DNA of 39,839 nucleotides from Pseudomonadota bacterium. Its GTDB lineage: Bacteria > Desulfobacterota > Binatia > Binatales > Binataceae. The notes beneath the pieces are model-generated. The model searched no databases. It saw nothing but the letters and a program-made list of their open reading frames with translations, and was not told where the DNA came from. Both the position numbers and the translations under genes were made by a program. Location: the NCBI GenBank assembly GCA_021323675.1, contig JAJPKP010000019.1:1-39839 (forward strand), read 5' to 3'. Position 1 is the stretch's first letter. Every line of letters begins with the position of its first letter. Of this stretch, positions 8,375-16,320 are shown piece after piece.

Positions 8375-8785
8375 ATGGAGCGATCGGCTGGAAGAGAAGA
8401 GACTTACCGGGGCGGATGCCATTGCGGGAGGGTCGCGTTCGAAGTCATCGGCGTCCTCGACGACGTATCCGAATGCAACTGCTCGATCTGCGCCAAAAAG
8501 GGCTATCTACACTGGATCGTCCCTCGCGAGTCGTTCCGCCTTCTTACGCCGCCGGAAGACCTCGCCACTTATCGCTTCAACACCGGCGTCGCGCAGCATC
8601 ATTTCTGTCCGCGATGCGGTATCGCGTCGTTTTACATCCCGCGTTCCGACCCGGACAAAATCGATGTCAACGTGCGATGCCTCGACGGAGTGGATCTGTC
8701 GAAGCTGCCCCTTCGAAAGTTTGACGGCCGCAACTGGGAAGCCGCTCTGCTCGAACGCAACCGTAGCCGGTCGGGCGGGAATTAG
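8375..8785 (+). CDS. GFA (CENP-V fold) zinc protein
   Basis: 136 residues from the ATG at 8375; GTG 8327 and ATG 8345 are in-frame alternatives. The zinc-binding cysteines of the GFA family are all present: GGCHCGRV (Cys15, Cys17), CNCSIC (Cys34, Cys36, Cys39) and FCPRCG (Cys78, Cys81). The family includes glutathione-dependent formaldehyde-activating protein, but most members have unknown substrates, so formaldehyde is not proven. The DUF1054 gene begins 14 bases after its stop, so the two are probably co-transcribed. The start is uncertain because no candidate has a Shine-Dalgarno sequence. Confidence 0.88.
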   Translation: MERSAGREETYRGGCHCGRVAFEVIGVLDDVSECNCSICAKKGYLHWIVPRESFRLLTPPEDLATYRFNTGVAQHHFCPRCGIASFYIPRSDPDKIDVNVRCLDGVDLSKLPLRKFDGRNWEAALLERNRSRSGGN

Positions 8786-8798
8786 GGAATCATCGCCG

Positions 8799-9419
8799 AT
8801 GGCGCGGATGGGCTTTACGCAGAACGATTTTGGCGTGTTCAAAATCGAGGGCTTCAGCGCCCGGATGGGCGCGATCTACGAGCGGATTCGGCCCAAGCTG
8901 ACAAGGCTTGGCAACGAGCTTGCCCCCGAACTTTCGCGCAAGTTTCACATGGAATTTTTTCCGCACGTGGCCAGGCACGCGCGCCGCACGGTGAATCCGC
9001 CCCCGGAAACCTGGGCGGCATTCGGTCCTTCGCCCAAGGGCTACAAGCGCTACGGCTACCTGGCGCTCTGCATCTCCGGCGCGGGCCTTCACGCGCGCGT
9101 AGTGGTAAAACCGGAGGCCGACGATCGCCCGGAGATGGCCTCGAAAATCGCCGCCCATTCATCCGAACTCCAGAAGTCGCTGCGCGGCACGCGCATCGCC
9201 CGATACGATGGATGGGAATTCGCCGCGATGCCGCAGGAAGGACCGGCTGATGCGGGACTATTTTGCGCGCTCGCGGAGTCTCTGAACAAGAAGACCGGGG
9301 GAATCGACCTCGGGTTTGGATGGCCGGTATCGGAGGCGCTGCGGCTCGATCGCGCCGAGGTGCTCGACGCGTTCCGCGAGCTCGAACCATTGTATCGGAT
9401 GCTTCGGCCCGCGGCATGA
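8799..9419 (+). CDS. DUF1054 (UPF0637) family protein
   Basis: 206 residues from the ATG at 8799, with AGGGA about ten bases upstream; an ATG at 8808 is equally close to the family start. The open frame extends upstream inside the GFA gene, but that part is a shadow. The N-terminal block MGFTQNDFGVFKIEGFSARM is typical of the DUF1054 family (B. subtilis YktB). It is followed by PETWAAFGPSPKGYKRYGYL and a helical C-terminus. The function of the family is unknown. No signal peptide or membrane segment is present. The downstream gpsA begins 78 bases later. Confidence 0.82.
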   Translation: MARMGFTQNDFGVFKIEGFSARMGAIYERIRPKLTRLGNELAPELSRKFHMEFFPHVARHARRTVNPPPETWAAFGPSPKGYKRYGYLALCISGAGLHARVVVKPEADDRPEMASKIAAHSSELQKSLRGTRIARYDGWEFAAMPQEGPADAGLFCALAESLNKKTGGIDLGFGWPVSEALRLDRAEVLDAFRELEPLYRMLRPAA

Positions 9420-9497
9420 CGATTTTGCGTTCGCGTTGTCTCAAGCCCGAGGTCGGCGCTTTTCCGCAAGCGGGTTCGGGGTTAGGTTGATCGAGCA

Positions 9498-10508
9498 ATG
9501 CCGCCGAGACCTCATGTCGCTGTTTTTGGCGCCGGTGCGTGGGGAACGGCGCTGGCCGCGATGCTCGCCCGCCGCGGCATCGCAACCACCCTGTGCGCGC
9601 GGCGCGAAGCGCACGCGGAGACCATCCGCAAAGCGCGTGAAAACGCCGCCTACCTGCCGGGAGTAGCACTGCCCGAAACTCTCGCCATCACGAGCGACTG
9701 GAGCGATACGGCAAAATCGGCGGATGTGCTGGTGGTCGCGATTCCGTCCGCCCACGCGCGAGCGGCCCTTGCGCCGATCGCGGGCGCGATCCGCGCGGAC
9801 GCGAATGTGATCAGCGCGACCAAGGGCATCGAGGACGGAACCCTCCAGACGATGACCCAGATGATCGCGGAGATCGCGCCTGCCGGCGTCCGGCTGGCGG
9901 TCATCTCCGGCCCCGGATTCGCCGCCGAAGTGGCGCGCGATCTTCCCGCGGCGCTGGTCGCGGCGGCGCGCGATGCGGCGGTAGCTGAGCAGGTGCAGCG
10001 TCTGTTTTCCGGCCGCTCGCTACGGGTCTATTCGAGCATCGACGTCGCAGGCGTCGAACTTTGCGGCGCCGTGAAAAACGTGATTGCGATAGCCGCCGGC
10101 GTGAGCGACGGCCTCGGGCTCGGATCGAGCGCGCGCGCGGCGGTTATCACGCGCGGGCTCGCCGAAATCATGCGCCTGGTCGATGCCGGCGGCGGCAAAC
10201 GCGAAACCGCGGCCGGACTGGCGGGGTTGGGCGATCTCGTGCTGACCTGCACGGGCGACCTGTCACGAAATCGCCGCGCCGGGCTGGCGCTTGCCGCGGG
10301 CGAACGTCCCGCGCTGGAGCCGGCGCCCTCGGAGCATCGGCCGATTGCCGAAGGCGTCGCAAACGCGCGGTCGGTCTCTGCGCTTGCAAAGCGGCTCGGA
10401 GTCGAGATGCCAATCGTCGGCGCGGTGTACCGCAGCCTCTATGAAGGACAGGCGCCAAACGCTATGGTCGAAGAATTGTTGAGCAGAGGATTAAAGGCCG
10501 AGTTCTGA
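9498..10508 (+). CDS. gpsA: Glycerol-3-phosphate dehydrogenase [NAD(P)+]
   Basis: 336 residues, the usual length. It reduces dihydroxyacetone phosphate to sn-glycerol 3-phosphate, the backbone of phospholipids. The Rossmann motif is at the N-terminus (VFGAGAWGTALAAMLARRG, GxGxxG). The middle has ATKGIE and ISGPGFAAEVA. The C-terminal helical domain has the catalytic-lysine segment GAVKNVIAIAAGVSDGLGLG and TRGLAEIMRL. An AGGTTG lies before the ATG. It is followed 24 bases later by the small zinc protein and then dapB, probably one transcription unit. Confidence 0.97.
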   Translation: MPPRPHVAVFGAGAWGTALAAMLARRGIATTLCARREAHAETIRKARENAAYLPGVALPETLAITSDWSDTAKSADVLVVAIPSAHARAALAPIAGAIRADANVISATKGIEDGTLQTMTQMIAEIAPAGVRLAVISGPGFAAEVARDLPAALVAAARDAAVAEQVQRLFSGRSLRVYSSIDVAGVELCGAVKNVIAIAAGVSDGLGLGSSARAAVITRGLAEIMRLVDAGGGKRETAAGLAGLGDLVLTCTGDLSRNRRAGLALAAGERPALEPAPSEHRPIAEGVANARSVSALAKRLGVEMPIVGAVYRSLYEGQAPNAMVEELLSRGLKAEF

Positions 10509-10532
10509 ACCGGCCCGCATAAAAGAAGATTC

Positions 10533-10781
10533 ATGGCGAGCAAAGGACCCTGCAAGGCTAAGGACTGCGAGCGCGAGGCGTTCGCGAAGCATTACTGCCG
10601 CAAGCACTACCGGCTCTGGCGGGCGGGCGAGATGCCCAAGGCGCGCTACAAGACGTGCACGTTCGAGAAATGCCGCAAGAAGCGCTTCCGCCTGAGCCTG
10701 TGCGAAGAACACTACAAGGCCAAGACCGGAAAGGGCGCCGCGCCCGCGGCGGAGGCTCCCGCCGCGCCGGCGGCTCAATAA
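10533..10781 (+). CDS. Small two-finger zinc-binding protein
   Basis: 82 residues. Two repeats with identical spacing, C-x4-C-x9-C-x2-H-Y, are present: Cys7, Cys12, Cys22, His25 and Cys42, Cys47, Cys57, His60. The repeats are separated by a basic linker (RLWRAGEMPKARYK). The C-terminus is a low-complexity Ala/Pro tail. Similar CxxxxC...YCxxHY fingers occur in small deltaproteobacterial and myxobacterial proteins and beside HNH domains, but no function is established. The basic charge and paired fingers suggest nucleic-acid binding, which is inference. It sits between gpsA and dapB on the same strand. Confidence 0.8.
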   Translation: MASKGPCKAKDCEREAFAKHYCRKHYRLWRAGEMPKARYKTCTFEKCRKKRFRLSLCEEHYKAKTGKGAAPAAEAPAAPAAQ

Positions 10782-10832
10782 GTGCGACGCTTTGGCCGCA
10801 GGCGAACGGCCGCGGCCTGAGATCGTTTCATC

Positions 10833-11630
10833 ATGGCTAATCTGATTGTCGCTGGGGCGGCCGGCAGGATGGGCCGCGTTTTGATCGCGCTTATCGCGCG
10901 CGACAGCGCCCACAAGCTCGTGGGAGCGGTGGAAGCGCCGGGGATGGCCGCCGTGGGCGCCGATGCGGGAGAAACCGCGGGCACCGGCGCGATCGGCGTG
11001 AAAATTACCGACGATTACGCGTCAATCGCCCGCCCCGACACCGTGACGCTCGATTTCACCAACGCCGCCGCATCGATGGAGCATCTCGAAGTCGCGGCCA
11101 GGCAGGGCGCCGCCATCGTGGTCGCATCGACGGGCTTCAGCACCGATCAGGAAAAACACGCCCGCGAGATCGCGCCGCGTACCCGCACGGTCATCGCGCC
11201 CAACATGAGCATCGGCGTAAACGTGCTCACGAAGATTGTCGAACAGGTCGCCGCGATCCTGCCCGACTTCGATGCGGAAGTGATCGAGATTCACCATCGC
11301 ACCAAGGCCGATGCGCCGTCGGGCACCGCTCTGGCGCTTGGGCGCGCGATCGCATCAGCCCGCAAGCTCGATTTCAAGTCGCAGGCCGTCTTCGGCCGCG
11401 AAGGGATAACCGGTGTGCGGCCTGCCGGACAGATTTCGGTTCTGGCGTTGCGCGCCGGCGACGCGGTCGGCGACCATACCGTGATTTTCGGGGGTCAGGG
11501 CGAGCGCCTGGAGCTTATCCATCGTGCCCAAAGCCGCGACTCACTCGCGCGCGGCGCAATCCGCGCGGCGGCATGGCTCGAGAAGCAAAAGCCCGGCCTC
11601 TACTCGATGCGCGACGTGCTCGGACTCTGA
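10833..11630 (+). CDS. dapB: 4-hydroxy-tetrahydrodipicolinate reductase
   Basis: 265 residues. It reduces HTPA to tetrahydrodipicolinate in the diaminopimelate/lysine pathway. The nucleotide-binding loop is at the start (VAGAAGRMGR). Then come VASTGF and APNMSIGVNV, and the signature EIHHRTKADAPSGTALALG with the catalytic His-His and substrate-binding PSGT. The length fits the family. The product is the substrate of DapL, encoded at 26880-28049, which completes the short aminotransferase route. No dapA is in the window. Confidence 0.97.
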   Translation: MANLIVAGAAGRMGRVLIALIARDSAHKLVGAVEAPGMAAVGADAGETAGTGAIGVKITDDYASIARPDTVTLDFTNAAASMEHLEVAARQGAAIVVASTGFSTDQEKHAREIAPRTRTVIAPNMSIGVNVLTKIVEQVAAILPDFDAEVIEIHHRTKADAPSGTALALGRAIASARKLDFKSQAVFGREGITGVRPAGQISVLALRAGDAVGDHTVIFGGQGERLELIHRAQSRDSLARGAIRAAAWLEKQKPGLYSMRDVLGL

Positions 11631-11694
11631 TTGGTCGCGGCGCGCCGCCCGGCTCTTGGCGGTCTGCGAACTAAACGAATCTCTCGCCGCCTCT

Positions 11695-12750
11695 TTATGA
11701 AGGCAGATGCTCCTGATGCGCGTGGCCGTTGGTGGCGCGCCCCGTATCCGGAGTCGGAAAGATCCCTACCTCTCCGTCCATCTCCAGCGTGGCCCATCGC
11801 TCGACCAGCTTGAGGCGCAAGCCGCGATGCCCGTGCAGGAAGTAGGCGGTCATCGCCAGCAGCGCGAGAATATTTCCGGCCACGATTTTCCACCATCCGA
11901 GTTCCGACACCACCGACTGATCGAGCAGCGTCACGAAGCCGACGAAGAAGACCTCGAAGACGGCAAACAGCAGGAATACGCCCAGCGCGAGGAACGGTTC
12001 CCATTCCGATGCTGCCAGCAGGATTGCGATCGCCAGGCCGAAGCCGATGAACGCGAAGAAGTGCAGCACCGTATAGCCGAGCACCAGCGCGGTGGTCACT
12101 CTCACGCCGTCGAGGTCCGGGGTGTTTTGAAAGATCATCGCACCCAGCATCGCCGGCGTCTTGAAGATCTCGCCCGAGGCAAGGTCATAGCCGAGGAACC
12201 AGACGGCGACCACGACACCGCCGACGATTCCCGCCATCACGCCCTCGCGCGCGACGCGAAGCCATCCCGAGCCCAGCAGATTTTTCGCGAGCATCGGATG
12301 CTGCCCGAAGAAGTAGGCGAGCATCGCGGCGGTCGCGAGAAGATTGCCGACGATAATTCCCCACCAGGTCAGCGCCGCCATCACTTCCGGCCCGAGGAAC
12401 AGAACGACGGCGATAAAGAAGACTTCGAACGCGCCGAAGAAAATCAGCACTGAAACGAGGAACGGTGGTTCCGTTTCAGCCGCTTCGAGCAGGAGCGCTC
12501 CCACTACGCCCACGATTACGAACGCGGCGAAATGGATAACCGAATATTCGGCCGACAGGCGAAGCAGTCCGTGATGCAGCGCATGCGGGTCGCGAACGCC
12601 GTGCAGAATCGTGGCGGCCAGCAGCGCCGGAGTCTCGAGTGCGTGGCCGCGCGCAAGATCGAAGAGCAAAAACCATAGCGCCACAACCACGGCGCCGATT
12701 ATTCCCGCCACCGCACCATCGATGATGATCCGCGTCCTTGAGTGTTGCAT
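11695..12750 (-). CDS. Membrane protein made of two tandem homologous halves
   Basis: 351 residues; the ATG at 12750 has GGAGAGGGTGA upstream. Each half has about four predicted membrane helices. Residues 8-150 align with 166-315: AGIIGAVVVALWFLLFDLA matches AGIVGGVVVAVWFLGYDLA, and later FFGAFEVFFIAVV, WWGIIVGNLLATAAMLAYF match FAVFEVFFVGFV, WWKIVAGNILALLAMTAYF. Both halves keep a TPAxL segment, a VxHFxAF helix and a conserved Trp-Trp. I do not recognise a named family. The C-terminus is hydrophilic and His-containing (NGHAHQEH). It is divergent from the 12-helix protein at 13045, and the repeated His in a membrane helix might bind heme or metal, which is speculation. Confidence 0.75.
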   Translation of the reverse strand: MQHSRTRIIIDGAVAGIIGAVVVALWFLLFDLARGHALETPALLAATILHGVRDPHALHHGLLRLSAEYSVIHFAAFVIVGVVGALLLEAAETEPPFLVSVLIFFGAFEVFFIAVVLFLGPEVMAALTWWGIIVGNLLATAAMLAYFFGQHPMLAKNLLGSGWLRVAREGVMAGIVGGVVVAVWFLGYDLASGEIFKTPAMLGAMIFQNTPDLDGVRVTTALVLGYTVLHFFAFIGFGLAIAILLAASEWEPFLALGVFLLFAVFEVFFVGFVTLLDQSVVSELGWWKIVAGNILALLAMTAYFLHGHRGLRLKLVERWATLEMDGEVGIFPTPDTGRATNGHAHQEHLPS

Positions 12751-13044
12751 TCACCCTCTCCGCTGCACCTAACGGAGACCCGCACCCAACTCCCGCGACC
12801 CCTCGACGAGCCTCACGCCGGAGCAAAAATGGCGTATCCATGAAAATCTCTACTCCTATGCAGAACAAATCGGCAAGTGCGATGAAGCGGAGGTTGTTGA
12901 CGAGTTAAGCTGAAGTTATTGTCGGCGACAGCTCTGTTTAGTTGAGCTTCTGGCAGAAATAAGCAATTCCTTGCAAAAATGGCCCTGCGGCGCCGAGGCG
13001 TTTCAATGACGCGCCGCTGAACAGGTAGAATTGCGCAAAGAGCC
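12751..13044. other. Divergent intergenic region between two membrane-protein genes
   Basis: 294 bases without a supportable gene. It should hold promoters for both flanking genes. The odd palindrome TGTCGGCGACA at 12920-12930 is the only symmetric site noticed. A TTGACG at 12897-12902 could be a -35, but no matching -10 is seen 16-18 bases downstream. No FNR/CRP-like dyad was found. Confidence 0.4.
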
Positions 13045-14403
13045 ATGAGCCAGGCGATTCACATCCCGTCGCGTTCGCAGACTGCTGCCGCACCACCACC
13101 ACACGAGCATCACCATCCCGAGGTCGCCGGCATCGGCAGAGTTCCGGTCGGCTTTTTTGTTGCCGCGGTTCTGTTTTTTTCGCTCGGGGTAAGCGTTCTG
13201 CCGTTTGTGGTCGGAGATATCGCTCAATACTTTTATCAGCCGTTCCCGCTCGCGATCGTTCACACTTTCACGCTCGGATGGATAACCGCGACCATCATGG
13301 GCGTGATGTATCGCTATGTTCCGGCGCTGACCCGCACCCCGATTCGTTCGCTGCGCCTGGCCTGGGCGCAACTCGGCATCTTCGTCGTGGGAGCGTCCGG
13401 GATGGTCACGCATTTCGCGATCGGAATATGGTTCGGGCTGTGGCTCGCCGCGATCGTCGTGTTCGCAAGCATCCTGATGTTCGCATGGAACATCCTGCCG
13501 TGCCTGAAGGGCCAGTTCGGACGCGGCGTGGCTGAGACGGGAATATTTCTTTCCATATGCTTTCTGATCGCGGCGGCGCTTCTGGGGATGCTGCTCGGGA
13601 TGGACAAGACGTACGATTTCCTGGGCGGAAGCGTGCTCACTAACCTTTCCGCGCACGTGCATCTGGCGGCGGTAGGATGGGTAACGATGGCGATCTGCGC
13701 GGTTTCATACCGGATGCTGCCCGCGTTTGTGCTTCCGACCATCCAGCTTCCCGCGTCCGCAAAGTGGCAGATCTATGTGATGTCGGCGGCGGTGGCGGGG
13801 CTGGTCGTATCGCTGCTGATGCAATCGAGCGTCGCGCCCGTCTTCGCGATCGCGATGGCGCTGGCGATTGTGTGGTACGTGGCGATTATCGCGCGGATGA
13901 TCCGGACGCGGCGGATGCCGCTGGACTGGACTCCCCTGCACGCGATCGCCGGCGTAGTCAGCCTTGCCGCCGCGATAGCATTGGGAATCGCGCTCTCGTT
14001 TGCGGGCGGCGACAGCGAACTCGGCGCCCGACTCGCGCCCGCGTACGGCGCGATCGGCCTGCTCGGGTTCTTCTCCAATTTTATAATCGGGATGTCCTAT
14101 CAGCTCTTTCCCGGAATTGTCGGCCGCACGCGAACGAGCGCGGGATGGCCTCCCGTCACCATCGCGGAGATCTCGATTCCCAAGCCGCGGCTGTTCGTAT
14201 TTGCCGCTTTCAACATCGGGGTCGTGGTCCTCGCGGCGGGTTTCCTTGCCGATGCGGTCGATATCGCCCGATTCGGCGCATCGCTGGTCGCCGCCGGCGG
14301 CATCGTCTACGCGTGCATCACGATGTGGACGCTAAGCTTCGCCTTCCGCCCCGCCCTGCCCGCCTCGATCGCAGAGTCTCCCCTGCGCGTCCTCCCCGGG
14401 TGA
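13045..14403 (+). CDS. Polytopic His-containing membrane protein, heme-copper oxidase subunit I / NnrS-like
   Basis: 452 residues with about 12 membrane helices. A His/Pro-rich cytoplasmic start (PPPHEHHHPE, residues 18-26) is followed by conserved intramembrane histidines: His73 in IVHTFTLGWITATIMG, His123 in VTHFAIG, and His204/His206 in SAHVHLAAVGW. The HVHxxxxGW pattern recalls the heme-ligating helix of NorB/CcoN-type subunits and NnrS-like proteins. The HPEVY helix and His-His pair that bind CuB in true oxidases are not present, so oxidase activity is unlikely. A heme- or copper-binding role linked to the respiratory cluster downstream is inferred. The ATG has only a weak AAAGAG before it. 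A helix-only assignment cannot separate NnrS from HCO relatives. Confidence 0.65.
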   Translation: MSQAIHIPSRSQTAAAPPPHEHHHPEVAGIGRVPVGFFVAAVLFFSLGVSVLPFVVGDIAQYFYQPFPLAIVHTFTLGWITATIMGVMYRYVPALTRTPIRSLRLAWAQLGIFVVGASGMVTHFAIGIWFGLWLAAIVVFASILMFAWNILPCLKGQFGRGVAETGIFLSICFLIAAALLGMLLGMDKTYDFLGGSVLTNLSAHVHLAAVGWVTMAICAVSYRMLPAFVLPTIQLPASAKWQIYVMSAAVAGLVVSLLMQSSVAPVFAIAMALAIVWYVAIIARMIRTRRMPLDWTPLHAIAGVVSLAAAIALGIALSFAGGDSELGARLAPAYGAIGLLGFFSNFIIGMSYQLFPGIVGRTRTSAGWPPVTIAEISIPKPRLFVFAAFNIGVVVLAAGFLADAVDIARFGASLVAAGGIVYACITMWTLSFAFRPALPASIAESPLRVLPG

Positions 14404-14499
14404 TTTTGCAATCCAGAGAGCGCAACTCAGGGTAAGGGCACAAGGCGACTTGCAGGTGGATTGCAAATCGACCGACGCATAGTGTGTCGCCACACGCAC

Positions 14500-14859
14500 A
14501 TGACGCGGCCGCGTCTCAATATTCTCTTTGACCTCGACGGAACGCTCACCGATTCTCGCGAGGGCATAATGAACAGCATCCGACACGCGCTGACGTCCGT
14601 GGATATCGTGCCGCCGCCCGAGAGCGAGCTGCTGTGGTGCATCGGACCGCCGCTGCGCCGCGTCGCTGATTCGCTCGGACTGGATCAGTCGCGGACGGCG
14701 ATGGTCGGTGACCGCGTTTACGACGTCGAAGGCGGCCGCCACAACGGCATCGTCACCGTTGGCGTAACCTGGGTTTACCGCTCGGACGAAGAACTCGCCG
14801 GAGCCGATGATCTGTGCCGAACGCCACCAGAGCTGATCGAGTTGCTCTCATCACTCTGA
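14500..14859 (+). CDS. Internally deleted HAD-family phosphatase (phosphoglycolate phosphatase-like)
   Basis: 119 residues from the ATG at 14500; full-length Gph-like enzymes have about 215. Motif I is intact (FDLDGTLTDSREG, nucleophile Asp and acid Asp), and so is motif IV (MVGDRVYDVEGG). Between them the chain jumps from PPLRRVADSLGLD directly to QSRTAMVGDR, so the cap domain, the motif II Ser/Thr and the motif III Lys are all missing. The frame stays open across the junction, so this is an in-frame deletion of about 90 codons. The product probably lacks phosphatase activity and may be a pseudogene. The upstream 96-base gap to the membrane-protein gene has no clear promoter. Confidence 0.75.
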   Translation: MTRPRLNILFDLDGTLTDSREGIMNSIRHALTSVDIVPPPESELLWCIGPPLRRVADSLGLDQSRTAMVGDRVYDVEGGRHNGIVTVGVTWVYRSDEELAGADDLCRTPPELIELLSSL

Positions 14860-15143
14860 GTGGCTCTCACCCCCTTCGAGCCGCGCGCGACTTCAGCTTA
14901 CTGCCCGTGGTCAGCGGAGCTACGTATGGTTGCCGTTGCGGAGATGGTCAGTGCAATGTTCATTGCTCTGGCATTCTGGAGACCAAGGGGCGGCAACTGA
15001 CCGTCCTCGGCATCAAGTCAGAGAGCAGATTGGCAACGGTCTCTGCCGCATGGTGCTTGGGACAGCGAAATTCCCCTTTCGGGAAGGGGGCGTCTTGGTT
15101 GACGATTATGGGACGGATTTCGAGAGGAGATCTCGAACCGGGG
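14860..15143. other. Non-coding insert between HAD remnant and ctaG
   Basis: No supportable gene. The stretch contains two hairpins: CCCCTT/AAGGGG at 15073-15078 and 15084-15089, and TTCGAGA/TCTCGAA at 15119-15125 and 15131-15137. The second lies just past the ctaG stop and might end that operon, although no T-run follows it. A direct repeat brackets most of the region (separate entry). A minus-strand open frame across it is an extension of a ctaG shadow frame. Confidence 0.45.
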
Positions 15144-15157
15144 GACTTCAGCTTACT
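14889..15157. repeat. 14-bp direct repeats bracketing a 241-bp segment
   Basis: The sequence GACTTCAGCTTACT occurs at 14889-14902 and again at 15144-15157. The second copy overlaps the last codons and stop of ctaG (minus), so the first copy looks like a duplicated piece of the ctaG 3' end. The 255-base period could come from a small insertion with target duplication, or from slippage or recombination. No terminal inverted repeats or transposase were found inside. Confidence 0.6.
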
Positions 15158-15951
15158 ACGCGGAGTCTCGGGCGGGGGGTTTCGGGTAGTACGGGCATGT
15201 CCTGATCTTCCTTGCGGGACCATTTGAAGAAGATCGCGGTGAATACCGCCATAAGGTACGTGCCCTGCCCTATCCACATCAGCAGGCCGCCCAGCACCTG
15301 ATCGTCCATCGGCTTGATACCCCATCCGTGCGGCCCTTCCAGGTACCATCCATAGATTACCTGGTTGGCGAGCGTAATGGGCGCCGCGACCGCCGTCATC
15401 GGGATCATCAGCAGGAACAGGTACATGATCTGCGCCGGATAGGAGACGCGCGGCAGCTCGGGCAGCGGGCTCAGAATCGGCCACCACATGATGACGCCGC
15501 TGACCATGAAGCAAACGTGCAGGAAGATATGAAAATTCTCGTCGCGGCACATCCTGTCGAACACCGCCGGAAAGTGCGCGCTGACGAAGACCGCCGAAAA
15601 CAGCAGGAACGCCACCACCGGATTGGTGAAGAAGCGCGCGAACGGCCGCACCGGCCGGCTCATCACCCACGGCCTCAGCATCCAGTCCGGCGTTCCGAGC
15701 AGAAGAAGCGGCGGAATGACGAAGGTTTGCAGCAGATGCTGCAGCATGTGCATGAAGAAGATTCGATCGTCCGCGAACTCATCGATCGCGGTATGCGTGA
15801 AAAAAATTGTTATGAGCGCGAGCACGAACCATCCCGCCTGCCTCGAGGTGGGACGCCGCCCGGTGAGCCGGCAGGCCCCCCAGTAGAGGATCGCGAGGAT
15901 TGCGCATCCGATCGGGACGCTGGGATGCTCGCCTAGAAAATCAAAGTCCAT
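15148..15951 (-). CDS. ctaG: Cytochrome c oxidase assembly protein, caa3-type CtaG family
   Basis: 267 residues with about seven membrane helices. It belongs to the caa3_CtaG family, needed for maturation of caa3 oxidase, probably for copper insertion. Conserved histidines lie in FFTHTAIDEFADDRIFFMHM and LQHLLQTF, and the segments PPLLLLGTPDWMLRP and MVSGVIMWWPILSPLPELPR are typical. It is the last gene of the ACIII-oxidase operon, 24 bases after coxD. It is not the same family as the Cox11-type protein that is also sometimes called CtaG. Confidence 0.9.
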   Translation of the reverse strand: MDFDFLGEHPSVPIGCAILAILYWGACRLTGRRPTSRQAGWFVLALITIFFTHTAIDEFADDRIFFMHMLQHLLQTFVIPPLLLLGTPDWMLRPWVMSRPVRPFARFFTNPVVAFLLFSAVFVSAHFPAVFDRMCRDENFHIFLHVCFMVSGVIMWWPILSPLPELPRVSYPAQIMYLFLLMIPMTAVAAPITLANQVIYGWYLEGPHGWGIKPMDDQVLGGLLMWIGQGTYLMAVFTAIFFKWSRKEDQDMPVLPETPRPRLRVVS

Positions 15952-15975
15952 CGCGATTCGTTCTCGCGCGACGCC

Positions 15976-16320
15976 TCACGCCAGATGGTGCGCCAGGTAC
16001 GCAAACAGCATCATCAGCGAAGCCAGCATGAAAGCCGCGATGAACAGGGGAAAGATGAAGATTCCGCTGAGCGTCCAACTGTCGTACTTGAGATGCATGA
16101 AGAACATCGCGATCAGCGCGAATTTCGCCGCGGCCAGAACCAACAGCACCGGCACGATCACCGTCTTGAGCGCCGGCACGTAAAACACCGTGATCTCCAT
16201 CGCGGTAAGCACGCACAGGAACAGCGCGACGATCAGATAGATGCCGGCGCCCGGATGATGGGGCTGATCGGCGTGGTCGTGAGTTGCGATTGCTCCCGCC
16301 GTTTGCGTCGCTTCGCTCAT
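15976..16320 (-). CDS. coxD: Cytochrome c oxidase subunit IV (caa3-type)
   Basis: 114 residues from the ATG at 16318-16320, which overlaps the stop of the coxA-coxC fusion by four bases (ATGA), implying translational coupling. A His-rich soluble start (THDHADQPHHPG) is followed by three membrane helices, including LTAMEITVFYV and LVLAAAKFALIAMFFMHLKYD, the signature of prokaryotic oxidase subunit IV. This small subunit stabilises the oxidase. An open frame extends upstream but is a shadow of the preceding gene. Confidence 0.9.
   Translation of the reverse strand: MSEATQTAGAIATHDHADQPHHPGAGIYLIVALFLCVLTAMEITVFYVPALKTVIVPVLLVLAAAKFALIAMFFMHLKYDSWTLSGIFIFPLFIAAFMLASLMMLFAYLAHHLA

Noticed and set aside
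8331..8798. Upstream extension of the DUF1054 frame into the GFA gene
   Set aside because: The family N-terminus begins at 8799 or 8808, and the extension only mirrors GFA codons in another frame.
14960..15670. 236-codon minus-strand frame across the ctaG end and the insert
   Set aside because: Most of it is ctaG in a wrong frame; the tail in the insert has no start of its own and no recognised domain.
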